Positions 34,555-46,272 of a DNA stretch of 64,000 bases are shown in pieces (the first letter of the stretch is position 1; the number at the start of each line of letters is the position of its first letter). The translations under genes and the position numbers were made by a program. Source of the DNA: Protopterus annectens (lineage: Eukaryota; Chordata; Ceratodontiformes; Protopteridae); assembly GCF_019279795.1 (NCBI RefSeq), contig NC_056733.1, positions 1,424,940,121 through 1,425,004,120 on the forward strand, given 5' to 3'. The notes under the pieces are model-generated. The model was not told the origin of the DNA. It did no database searches and was given only the letters and a program-made list of their open reading frames with translations.

Positions 34555-37500
34555 TCCTTTATAGTAGTATGTTTGTGAGGCACATTGTTGTCCCACTCAC
34601 TAGGCTGAACAAGGTGAAGGTGACAGTTGTCTATCAGGTGCCAGGATCCAACACATAACACATGCACTCAGATCACTCCACATCAAGTACAAAAATGGCT
34701 CAGTCATTGTCCATATGGGTGTGAATGACCTGAGATGTACCTCCCTGAACTACATGAAAAGAGATGTGATGGAACTCTTTGGATTATGTAGTCCAGCCAG
34801 TTATGACCCTAGGCCTGAGCAGTATTCTACCATCACCCAGAATTATACCACAGTATGAGCAGAAAATGATTGACTTCAACAATTGGCTAAGTTTCTTGTG
34901 TCATTCGAAGGGGATCTAGTATCTGTCTGACTGGGATGACATGATCAATAGACCTCGATGCTTTGCCAGAGACGGCCTGCATCTTGTCACCCCTGGGATT
35001 CCGGGTACTGCCTAAAGCTCTTGCCGCCCCTACACTGCCTTTTTTTAGGCAGTGTTCCAAAGACCAAAATTTCACCATCACAGCTACAAACAAATGCAAT
35101 CTGAGGGTCATGCTGCTCAATGCTAGAAGTGTAAATCTCAAGATGCACTCTGTCGAAGCTCTCCTCAAAATGGAGAATGACATCTGTGTTGTAACGGAGA
35201 CCTGGTTTAAAAAGGCAGAAAGCACCCCTGCACTCTCGGGCTACAACTCATTTCATACCTTTCAGCTCCAGAATACATTTGGAAGCTCCAAATGTGGTGG
35301 TATCTCCATGTTCTTAAAAGGATATGCACACATCTAGACTGGTAGCCCAGCATAATGCATCCAAGATACTTCAGGTACAACTCACACTGGGTAAGACAGT
35401 GATACAAGTAATAGCCTACTACAGAACCCAAAATATGTCCCTAGGCTCTCACTTCAAGTTCTTAAGCACCCTGGAATCTGTCAAGGTCCAACCCAATACT
35501 CTCATACTGGGTGACTTCAACTACCCTTCCATCAACTGGGAAAACTATTCAAATACCAATGTACAGGCCCAACACTTTCTGGAATTCTACTTCCAATGCC
35601 CAGGACCAGCTTATTCTGACCCCCACTAGAGGAACCAACATCCTCAACATGGGAGACTATTGCTCCACATCTATAGTCAATTCCTCCCTGGTTAAATCCA
35701 ACCACAAACTGCTCACCATGGAAAGCTCCATCTCACCTACACCCACACTAAGGCGACCACCCTGAAAAACTTCTCTAAAGCTGACTTTGGGCTCATAAAA
35801 ACAGGTGGCTAACTTCTCAGCACCCATGCCAATGGAAAATAGCTGCATGACTGCCGAATCATATACCAATGCACTGTATGAGCATGTACACAAATGCATG
35901 GACCTTGCCATACCAAACAGAACTAAGACAAAAAGGAAGCCAATCTGGTGGTCCCCAGCCATCAATAAACTGTACAACAGAAGGAAGAAACTGTTGCAGA
36001 AAAAAATGAAGTCACAAGATTAGAAAATCTCCTTTAGTCTCAACAAAAAAGATGAGATTACTTATCAAATCCTCTAAAGCCAGCTATGAAGGCAGAATTG
36101 CAGTTGACACAAAAAACAACCACAAAGTCTTCTATAGTTATATCAAAAATCTCCAAGGTATACCCTGATTTGCTTTGTTATTGCACAATGGCACTTCCTA
36201 TACTGAGCCAACAGATATAGCCAACTTTACTGACGGATATAGTGCCAACTTTTCCCCCCAACCCCAAGAGCCCTATCACAATACCAGAAGAAAGCCTGGT
36301 ACCCACTATTTCTGTGGCACAGATAAAAGCTGCATTGTCCAAAACCAAGAATACAGCATCCATGGGAATTATCCCCCCATTAGCCTGATGTGTCTGGTAT
36401 GCAAAGCTTTGGAACACATAATCATGGACCTGCTTAAAGATATAGGCATGGACCTGCTTAAAGATATAGGCAATCTCCAAAGTCTTGATCCCACACAGTT
36501 TGGCTTTGACCCCACACAGTTTGGCTTTGTCAAGGGGAGATCCTGCCTACTGAACCTGGTTGACTTCTTGACAAGGCTGTGGATGAGGGTAAGGCAGTGC
36601 ATGCAGCCTACCTCGACCTGGCCAAGGCCTCTGATACCATTCCCCACTCGGGTATCCTTGATAAACTCACCAAGCTAGGCATCAATCCTTACATTACTAG
36701 GTGAGTTGCAAATTGTCTCAGACAGGACCCACAGAATAAAAGTTGCAGATTTCAAGTCAGACTGTTGACCAGTCACGAATGGAGTCCCACAGGGCTCTGT
36801 CCTGGGCCCTCTCCTGTTTAGCATCTACTTCTCAGAAGTCCAGGCCAACACAGAAGGACTCTGGCTGACCAAGTTTGCCGATGACTGCAAGCTAGGAGTC
36901 ATTATCAACATCCCAAGTGATGCAGACATCCTACAAAAGGGCCGCTGAGACTAATGACTGATTTTGGAACCATGGCCTGAAGCTTAACGCCAAAAAATGC
37001 ATTATCCCCTTTGGAAAAAACTCTGTTCCCATGAATTACCATGTTGATGGGAGCCCACTGAACACTGAAGGAGCCATAAGAAATCTTGGCATCCAGGTTG
37101 ACCATCACACTGTCACTGTGGTCAGAAAGTCCTCCTATGTAGCACATCTTATAACCAAAGGTTTTGCATCCAGGAAGAAAGAGGTAATCATCCCTCTCTA
37201 TTCATCCCTCATTAGACCAGTCATCGAATGTAGTGCCCCATTTGGCATGCACCTGACCAGACACCTAAATAGCTGGAGAGGCCACAAAAGTACCTCACAA
37301 AAAGGATCCTAGGCCTTAAACACATGTCCTACATGGACATACGCAAGAAACTTCATCTGTTCTCAGTCTCTTATCTACTTAAAGGTGATCTCTGCTTGAC
37401 TTACAAAGCCATGTCCGACCCAGCCCTACTTGAAATGCTACACCTAAAGAAATCCCAATCCCCCTGTGCCACATGCTCCAGAGATCACAACCTCATTACC

Positions 37501-37761
37501 ACAATTAACAGAACATGCTGGAGGGACAGATTCATCTCCCAAAGACTGCCCATACTCTGGAACAAACTTTCCATTCATGTCAAGCAGAGCACCTCGCTGA
37601 CCCTCTTCAAGAGAAATCTTGACAAGTGGATGGGTAACAAAGTTCACCCCAGGGATCACTCCAGTTGCCCTACTGGATAGGGGCACTGTGGCTGGGTAAT
37701 TTCTTTGGGCTAGGCTTGTAAAGGCTCCAAGGCCATTAGACTAGTATACACCTATGAACCT
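34555..37761 (+). mobile_element. CR1 LINE copy in the GDF9 intron
   Basis: Nearly 3.2 kb, 5' truncated in ORF1 before the esterase block. Recognisable: NDLRCTSLNYMKRDV (about 34725), the ORF2 start LLNARSVNLKM (35113), GDFNYPSINWE (about 35510), RKPIWWSPAINKLYNRRKK (about 35935), PQGSVLGPLLFSIYF (about 36790), KFADDCKLGVII (about 36870), PVIECSAPFGMHLTRH (about 37215) and a tail ACCTATGAACCT. Contains local duplications at 36421-36470 and 36487-36528. Multiple frame breaks. Intermediate in age between the satellite copies and the copy at 29560. Confidence 0.88.
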
Positions 37762-37929
37762 GTGTATTACATACCTTCTGGAGGGCAGAGCTCTTGCAAT
37801 AAAGGTGACAGGTGCCACTTCTGAGGGTAAGCTGTGGAGCACCATGGGGTTACATACATTTCTGATCTTCTTGCCCCAAACCCTGAACTATGGCTAAATT
37901 GACTGCTGTCATCTGTTGTCTGCATTAAT

Positions 37930-38681
37930 ACAGAAGCACTTCAGCAAAAATTAGTCCTTACACTTCAGTGGTGAAGGTGTCAAACTAGGTGGAAATTGCA
38001 ACATTGTCACCTTTGGAAAATGCCCATCTATAATGCACAGCATAGCTAGTACCTTACTCCATATCAACACAGCGGTGTGGGATTTCAGCACCTGGGTCGA
38101 TTATCTCGTCTTTGAGCACTGTGTTGTAAACAATAGTTGAGAGCCTATCTACCATAGCTATGTCATTTATGATAAAGAATGATGTTGGGTTTATGTATTC
38201 TACACTATCTGGACCAATTATTGAGCATTATGTTCCACCTAACATGTACCTAGTAAGAAAAATCATGCACCTAGAGAAGCCCCAAAACTTCATGATGATA
38301 AAGATTGTTGACCTAAAAATCTCTGGTTACTAAGAAACTAGAAATCCTATCTCTGTGGTCTGTTTCTTGTAGACTCCTTTGTTGAAGTCTGCCTGGCATA
38401 TTTTCAGAGGACAAATGATTACAGAGATGCCCAAACCAGGGATATGCACCTCCATCAGCATATAAATAGGTTGATCCATCTCTGGAACAAATTACCCTGC
38501 ATGTTGAGCAGACTAACACTTACCTCCTTGACGTTGATTGGATGGGCACCCACAATTTCGTCCTTGGGCTGATGTGTTTTTCCCTCCTAAAAGTGAGAAG
38601 TACTTCTAGAGATCAGCATCTCGCAAGGTGCAAGTGGTCTTTAGATATGTTTGCCTTGAAGTTTTGTATGATCCTATGAAC
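37930..38681 (+). mobile_element. CR1 LINE 3' fragment
   Basis: Decayed C-terminal ORF2: NCNIVTFGKCPSIM (like CIVIPFGKN), GPIIEHYVPPNMYLVRK near 38210-38260 (like RPIIEYNAPFGMYLTRH), LEKPQNFMMIK, and a tail ATCCTATGAACATA. Same orientation as the other CR1 copies and GDF9. Confidence 0.7.
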
Positions 38682-41030
38682 ATATACAAAGGTAACAACA
38701 TGGAAATGAGAAACCTCAACCATATGTTTCAATCTGCAGACATTGAAAAGGGTACAAAGGCTCTTGAAAAATAGGTATATCCAACTAAAAATCTGAACAT
38801 ACAATTGGTATAAAATTTGTATACTCAAAAGTACAGAAATCCAATTTCTAGTAGGGTTGTGAAGTTATACACAACAATACAAGTTTAAAAACATGAGTGT
38901 GCAGCAATGTGGGTCTTTCCTTACATTACTGGTGCCACCACTTTACTGGCTATATGGCCTAGTTTCACATGTTCTATAATGGCTTCAAAATCGTGTGATG
39001 ATGGATTCAGAAAATCTTGAAGTGGTAAATCGAGCATGAAAATAGGGACAAACCTCCAAAAATAGGTGCAGCATGTGAATAGGAAAATCCAAGCCTGAAA
39101 GTGAATATGTACATCAAAACAAACAGTTGAGAGGTCTAGTAGCAACTTCTATCTCAAATCTGAGTATCTCTGGGAGCAAGACAGGAATTGTATTACAAGT
39201 ACTGAAATAGAGTTCAGTACGTGCACATTGCATTGTTAAACTGGGCCACTTTTCCAGATTTTTCTTTCAGTCCTACATTTAAATCTATCTTATTTCAGAG
39301 TGACAAACTTTTTTTTCTACTGACCAAAACTGTTTATCTTCAGGAATAAATTTGTGTTCATAAACTGCACTCCTAAAAGTGCTTTTCCACATGTTAAGAC
39401 TTTTTTTTTTTTTTTTTGGCTTGTATGAACTAAACAAGTTCTTGCTTCATTTATTGTAAAGTGAATAACTTCCATTTTTGTATCCAATAACAAGAACATT
39501 TTGGTGGGAAAGTAGTAGCATTTTGGTGGTGGTTTACTGGTCAATAAATATTGCATGAGATGACTCTGTACTATTAAAAAAATAATACTGTCAGTTATTG
39601 CAAAAATAATGGCTACTAGGAAAAAGGTGTTTTCAACATGTAATCGATTTACAAAGCAAGCAGGTATCTAGGCTACTCTGAAGTCATTCACACCAGCTCC
39701 ATCAAAACAATGAGTGCACAAATGTTAATATGTAGTCCTGGCTGTATCATGCAAAGCAGGCAGTTGCCATGCTGTGCACAATAGGAAATTTCACTTTGGA
39801 CAGTGGCCTTGTCCTTTATGTTGCAGCCATGAGTTCAGCTATTATGTAGATGCAAAACAGATTTTAGCAGATAATTCTTATGATTTTAGAACCATTCAAT
39901 TATTTGCTTGGCTTCTACAAAACAGTGGGCAGCTACCTCTCCAAAAACAATGTAATTGTTTACTACTTACTTCATTATTCTTATACAATTTGTCTATTTT
40001 TATAGTACTGCAAAACCTCAGAGCTTTGTTTTGGACAACCGTAAGGCTACTAACGTTGCCTTCTTGTTCCAGTATTTCACTGATTTGCTTAATGGCTCCA
40101 AATGTACCAAGTTAAAGTTCTTGCTGTTTTGCACACAGTTTTCCAATGATGCATAGATTTAATGAGCACTTTTTGGCTTGTAAACTTCAGTAATGGCTTG
40201 AGTTGGCCCCATACCTTGCCCTAAATCTGTATGTAGTTGCAGGTTCAGGGCTCAGATATGTAGGCTGCCATGCAGGGCAGCAGTCTTGTTTGTTCAGATT
40301 ATGGCCAGGATCAGAATGGAGCTTAAGAAAAAACTTAAATGGAAGTTAACTGATGTGTTAATTGTTTAATGTGAATGCCTGATGCAATGACACAATAGGT
40401 TTTCCTTGGTCTGTTAAGGCAAAGTGTGAACTATCGCATAGTTTGCCCTAATGGTAAGAAAACGCACCCCCTTTTACTGCCATGCTTCATTCAAACACTG
40501 ACCTATTCATTTAATTTACTTACTTTTAAAAGTCTCAGTTCATATTTTGAACACATTTTTTCTATTAAATTATTTACATGCACTGTTTTCATGCATTGTA
40601 CATGTTTTCTTATTTAACAATCATTCACTCCAACATTACATAAATTGTTCAAATCCTGCCTTCCCTTAAATTTTCACTCCGCCTCTTAAACATTTATTGT
40701 GCATGCATTGTTCCCATACATTCTGTTTAATTCTACGTAAATTGCTTCTTCCCTTGTCGAAATATTCCACCTCCAATTAGTTTATCACTTTTACAGTGTT
40801 CAGTACTTCAGTTATGGTCTGTTTATATTTGATTTCCATTTTTCTAGCAACTGCTACTTTGGGAGCCAACAGTGTTTAAACTTAAGGCCTTACTATGTCA
40901 AGGCATTTCAGTTTCTGTATCCCAGCTGAAATTATGTCCTTGGTTACAGCTGTTTGCTTCTTGTAGGAAATTTTTATAATCTGCTGACTCGTTACTTTTC
41001 ACAATACCTCTGTTTCCCAATACGCCTCTT
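38682..41030. other. intronic sequence, no gene recognised
   Basis: AT-rich GDF9 intron sequence. Contains a T17 run at about 39401. A segment ending near 39130 carries AGTTGAGAGGT, resembling one end of the MITE family, but no partner end was found. Confidence 0.45.
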
Positions 41031-41480
41031 GCCATTTGCTATCTAACTAAGGAAAAATTCCCTGAAGTCTGCTTGGAGTAGAACAATGGCAATGCAAACA
41101 GCAATCGAAGCAAAAATCTTAAAACCTTGACTCTGCTGCATACTTGAGTCATACAAATATCCTCCCACTGATCCTTTGTATATTCCCAATCTTTAACATT
41201 TTCTGATCGATTCTTATAGTTTGTATACAGTTAATTTTATGCGTTCTACTAATTATCCCTCTTTAACAGCAGCTTTTGTTCTAGACTCAACTAAAATCTC
41301 AGCCAGCTTGGTTTTCCACTTAGTCTCCTATTCCTTACTCTCTGCCTATATAATCAATCCCTGGTAGGGAAAGCAGCCTTTAATCTGCATTCCAAACTTC
41401 TGCATTGCCTCATCCCACTATGTTCCCTTTTTAACCCATAGTTACTTGCTCCTAATACACTGGTTCTTTTGCTGACTTTC
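41030..41480 (-). mobile_element. possible antisense L1/Tx1-like LINE remnant
   Basis: A minus-strand frame near 41050-41190 reads WEYTKDQWEDICMTQVCSRV and then VLRFLLRLLFALPLFYSK. This resembles the segment after the palm in L1/Tx1-type polymerases (W-x-x-I, S-x-S, YKLLxRWYxTP). No other motif was found, so this is weak. Confidence 0.25.
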
Positions 41481-42396
41481 TCTGATTTAATTGTAGTCCC
41501 CCTTCTCTGTTTTCAATACCCCTACTTGCAGCCATCCTTATTAGTGAAATCTCCATTCCTCTGACATGCTTATACTTTCTAGTTTATTCTTCTCCTTAAG
41601 GGCCTACATCCAGAAATCCTGTGCTCTCCTTATTTTTTGACCCCCCCCCCCAAAGTTCATCATTCCTTTTCCACTTTGTTTTGTAACTACCTGCTTACCT
41701 GCTTGTGCTGTAAGAGTTTTAACTATGTAGCTCTAAAGTGTCCTTTCAAATCCAGTAATCCTAAATGGGTCTAAATTAGTTTTAAATTTCTTTTCAGTAA
41801 ACACATTCGTCGATCCCTATTCAGCAAAGATCAGTTCCCGTTCCTCATTCTCATTTCTTTTTAAGTGGCATATAAATGGCAAGTCTACCTTTTAATTAGA
41901 AGGTTTCTCCTAATACAAAGTTCCCATGGGGCCTGTACTCCAACTCCCCGTGACTGTGTACAGAATACTGCAGATTGTTCCCCATTTTCCTGATATCTAG
42001 CCACTAAGCTATTGCCTCTAGTACCATCTCCTATTCTGGATATATTATCTATCTTTTTACCAGGAGATTCCTACTGTGACTTCTCACATTTTCAGTGAAA
42101 GCCCGGGGAGAATAGCTCCATAGATCAAGTTACATAACAGAAAAAATGTACTAAATATAATGCAGAGAACACAGTGTGTTATATAGTATCACATTACATA
42201 GGATAATGCAGAGTACCTTCCATATACATTTTGAGCTGTTGAAATGTGAAGTAAATAATTAGAGAGGCATTTGGCATTTAAAAGTAGCTAACCTATCTAG
42301 TGAGATTTTTAGTCACAATATATAAAGTTGGATAACACGTGGAAGTGAAATGATTATTCTGGAGGATGTATTTGATATAGCATTCTGGTAGATTGC

Positions 42397-42403
<7 letters not shown>

Positions 42404-42493
<90 letters not shown>
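42404..42493. repeat. (AT)n microsatellite
   Basis: About 45 uninterrupted AT dinucleotides in the GDF9 intron. Confidence 0.98.
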
Positions 42494-42495
<2 letters not shown>

Positions 42496-42499
42496 CTAG

Positions 42500-44170
42500 T
42501 GGCTGGGATAGAGAGAAGGTGAAAGCATGTATGAAAGAAATCTGGGGTTACAGGGAAGACAAATTGTTATAGGGGAGAAGTGAATTTTATATTACCCCAT
42601 ACCTTTAGCCATACCATCCCTGTAGAGCTCTCAATGTCTGCTCTGGAATGAATATATTTCTTGCTTTCCTTAAAAGCAACTATGAAATAAATAAGATATC
42701 CTGTGTTTTATATTTTCTACTAGACTTTTAAACAAATGACAAAATTGACTTCTTAATAAGTATGGCCCAAATTTCTCTTGTATTTGAGCCTTCAGCTATG
42801 CCACTCTAATTTCTAATTCCAAAATCCTGTGAAGACTAATTTCATTCAGCAAATGTGTGCATTCGACATTCTGGACAGAAGAACTCTAACAGGCATTCCT
42901 CATCGGCTGGATATGCTCAATTAACAGCAGATGTGCCCCATTCTAGACAGATTTGCACAATTGTTGAATACAAAACTGCACAATGGTAAAATGAATACTA
43001 TTCAAAAAACATTTTCCAGTAAGCTTCCATTAATTTTGTAAATATTTGCCAGTAGCTTGCTTTCAAATAATTTGGGACTACATTTTCTGCTTGTATGGCC
43101 AAAGGGTGACTTGTATACTTTCTCTACATGTCTTTGTCCCAAATCCATGCGGACTTTACCAGAATTAGTCTCTCCAGTGTTCAACAGAAGATTACGGTCA
43201 GTAGGCTTTTAAATGTGTGCCTGCTATAATTTCCTTTGTTTTGAGGAGATTTCTGCCATGTTTGTTTGAATGTAGAGGCAGGAAAGGAGCAAAAATGTAG
43301 TCTTTATGTTTGAATTATTTGGTGGGTGAATCCCAACCAGCTCAACTCTGAGTAAAGTCCTTATCAAGTAAAGTGTTGGCACTTTCTAGGGAAAGCTCCA
43401 TGTCTTAACAAAATTCAAGTTATTGATATTAAACTTCCATTCCTCTGTATGTTCTCTCTCTATTCTGTGTTGAATATTCACTGACCGTGCACTTTGTTTA
43501 CAGCTCTGCCAGTTATTCATGGCATTGATGTAGGTCACAAACATATCCACGGCATCTTCCTTTCTTCATTCCAAATATGTCTTCACCGTAAGTGTTAGAG
43601 CTGATTGTTCGTTTCTTTTGCATGACAAAAGAAGATTTTATTCACTTTGCAAAATCCACTGTTTGACATTCTCCTACTTCTACATAGGATGGCCATAAAC
43701 CGATACTTGAGGCAAGTAATGCATTTTATGGCTGGTACTGAAAAATGTTTTGTATCCTGACATGTGAATTCAAAATGTTTTTGTCATGCCTTCTGTGATT
43801 GTTTTAATTTCCATGCCTTTTGTCCCAGGCTTCATTTTTCTGTATTACTATGTGCTGCAGTCTGTATTGCCAGTCAATGTTCAGCATGAAAACTACCTGT
43901 GGGGGTGCTCTTATAGATGTGGAATTGCAATGTTTAGGTTTTGATTTTAAATCCATTAGTGAATCAAATTTTAAACCTAAATATGAATGCCTGTTGTGAA
44001 CTTCTAAATGAATTATGCAAAATCACGGTTTGGACCTTTAAACGTCAAGAAAGCTGCTAAATAATGTATAGCATATACCTTTCATTCCCAGGGCTATAAA
44101 CTAGTTACCTGTTTGTAATTCCTTAAGATTAAAAAAAAAAAAGTCATTATTTAATTTTCTAATCAATAGT
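42500..44170. other. intronic sequence, no gene recognised
   Basis: No repeat or conserved coding signal could be recognised in this part of the GDF9 intron. Confidence 0.45.
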
Positions 44171-44172
44171 CT

Positions 44173-44352
44173 CATAGCCTGTCTTAGGCATAGGCCAACT
44201 AGGCAACCTCCTAGGGTGCATATCTAGCAGGGGTGCTTTTCCAGTAATCTGGCCGGTGTAGGTAGACCAGGATGGGGGTACCAGATGGTGTCGGGGGGGG
44301 GGCACTGTGGAGACATTTGCCTAGGGCACCAGTTACCCAAAGACCATCCCTG
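44173..44352 (+). mobile_element. short hAT-like relic
   Basis: The left end CATAGCCTGTCTTAGGCAT resembles the left end of the 3-kb element at 30412 (CATAGCCGGCTTTAGGCAC), and the right end CCATCCCTG ends in the same way. No target duplication remains. Probably an internally deleted relative. Confidence 0.45.
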
Positions 44353-45313
44353 CTGAGTGCCTTCTATACTAATGGTAACTTGTCCAAGCACCTGGCTTCT
44401 CATTTTGTGTGCGATAATATTGAAACAGAAAACTTTACTTCCAAGATGGAAACACTGAAGTATGTGTTCTTGTAAATGTGTGGTAGTATAAATCTGTATA
44501 TAGAATGACAGACAAAATGTGTGTTGCTGCTGCCCTGCTGATTCTCTGTTGGAGCTGATCCAAGCAAAGTGCTGGCACACACTAACACAGTACAGTCTGC
44601 TGGCTTCCTCCTATTAAAATTGAGGGGCATGTCCTGTGTTTTTTGTGTGTATGTATATACACGTGTGTACACCACACTATAGGTTTACGCTGTACTTATA
44701 GTAGTGATACATTATCCCAATGTCATCTTGCAGTCTTCAATTCAAGGTACCACCCCCACCCCAACTTCTGTTAATGCCTTAAAATGTTTATAAGCATACC
44801 CATTTCATTATGGCTGCCACCATTTCAGTGAGTGAGATTATATAATGTATATCTGCACAGATGACGTGGATTTTATGAGAGTGGTCTGTTTTTGTATGTT
44901 AATATTTGTCTCTGTTGTGTTGATTTTTAGAGAGCCCATTATGAAAAAGTGAGCAAATATGACTGAAATCTGTTCTGTATTGCTTGTGGCAGAATGGATA
45001 ACTGTACTTGTCTACACAAAAAGGATAGGGAAAGATGGAAAAATATTTCTCAAATGAAAATACAGGCAAAATGTCTTCAGAATTTTACTTCAAATGTGCA
45101 ATTTAGATTTTTTTATTATGTATTATTGCATTGAATTTACTTGACTTTATGAATGAAGAAATGTGTAGTCATGCTGCATTTTTCAACTCGCTCTATAAAA
45201 TAGCATGTGTCTTTTAGCTTAGCTTAAAACCATTTTAAACATAAATTAAAATTTTGGTTCTTGGCCTCTCTAGATACTGTGTATGTCTTAATATTTTTTT
45301 TTCTCCTTTCCAG

Positions 45314-46272
45314 GGCATGCTTACTCTCTGGATTTGTTCTTTAATCTGGATCATGTTGCTGTTCTAGAGCAGTTGCTTAGATCTGTGTTACTCTACTCCA
45401 TAGACAGAGTTGCACCACTGCCCTCTTTTTGTAGCTTCCAGCTCTTAGTCAGAGAGGAAGAGGACTCTGGAAATCTGATGTGCTTCAATACCCCACATTC
45501 ATTTGAATTTGATCTAGAATTCAAGAATAACAGCAGGCATCGCTGGATAGAGGTCGATGTGACTTCTTTCCTTTATCCATTAATCAGTTTTCACAAGAAG
45601 AACATCCACATGACTGTGAATATTGCATGTAGGAAAGAGAAAATGCAAGAAAAGAGTTTTGAAGAACCTGATGCATTGCTACTTATGACTCCTTCCCTCC
45701 TTCTGTACTTGAATGACAGCAGTGAACAAGCCAACCAAAACTGGAATACATTTGTGCATCAAAGTAGAGAATGGTATGGTGGCAGCAGTATACTTCTGGG
45801 TCAGAACGAATCCACTGGAGAGCAAACACAGAGGAAGCAAAAATCAACTCGTGTCCGCAGAAGTCAAAGTAATAGTGCAGAGCAAAAGAATCGAAACCCA
45901 CCATCAAGCTCTACCTTAAATTTCATTGAGCACTACGAAAAGATGGAATTTCCAACAAATGAGTGTGATCTTCATGACTTCCGACTGAAGTTCAGCCAGT
46001 TAAACTGGCACCATTGGATCATTGCACCCCATAGGTATAACCCTCATTACTGCAAGGGTGAGTGCCCAAGAGCGGCAGGGCATCGCTATGGCTCTCCTGT
46101 TCACACAATGGTGCAAAATCTCCTATATGAAACGCTGGATGATTCCATTCCTAGGCCTTCATGTGTTCCTTCAGAGTACAGCCCTCTGAGTGTCTTAACA
46201 ATCGAGACAGATGGCTCAATAGCCTACAAGGAATATCAAAACATGATCGCTATTAAATGCACTTGTCGCTAG
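45314..46272 (+). CDS. GDF9: GDF9 coding exon 2 (prodomain and mature TGF-beta domain)
   Basis: Follows a pyrimidine-rich tract and CAG acceptor (45311-45313). The first two bases complete a Gly codon with exon 1, giving DTG-HAYSLDLFFNLDHV, which matches human VTG-ILPSVELLFNLDRI. Encodes residues 117-435. Prodomain: HRWIEVDVTSFL and LLLYLNDSS, with N-glycosylation sequons NNS, NDS and NES. The furin-type site RVRR is at residues 296-299, giving a 136-residue mature chain. Mature part: HDFRLKFSQLNW, APHRYNPHYCKGECPR, HRYGSPVHTMVQN, and terminal IKCTCR. Six cysteines (residues 334, 363, 367, 400, 432, 434). Ser399 stands where most TGF-beta ligands have the inter-chain cysteine, as is typical for GDF9 and BMP15. 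Stop TAG at 46270. Confidence 0.97.

Noticed and set aside
38895-39135. Another MITE copy suggested by AGTTGAGAGGT
   Set aside because: Only one end resembles the family and internal blocks do not match.
45683-45919. Overlapping frames on both strands within GDF9 exon 2
   Set aside because: Shadows of the GDF9 coding frame, which is clearly conserved.
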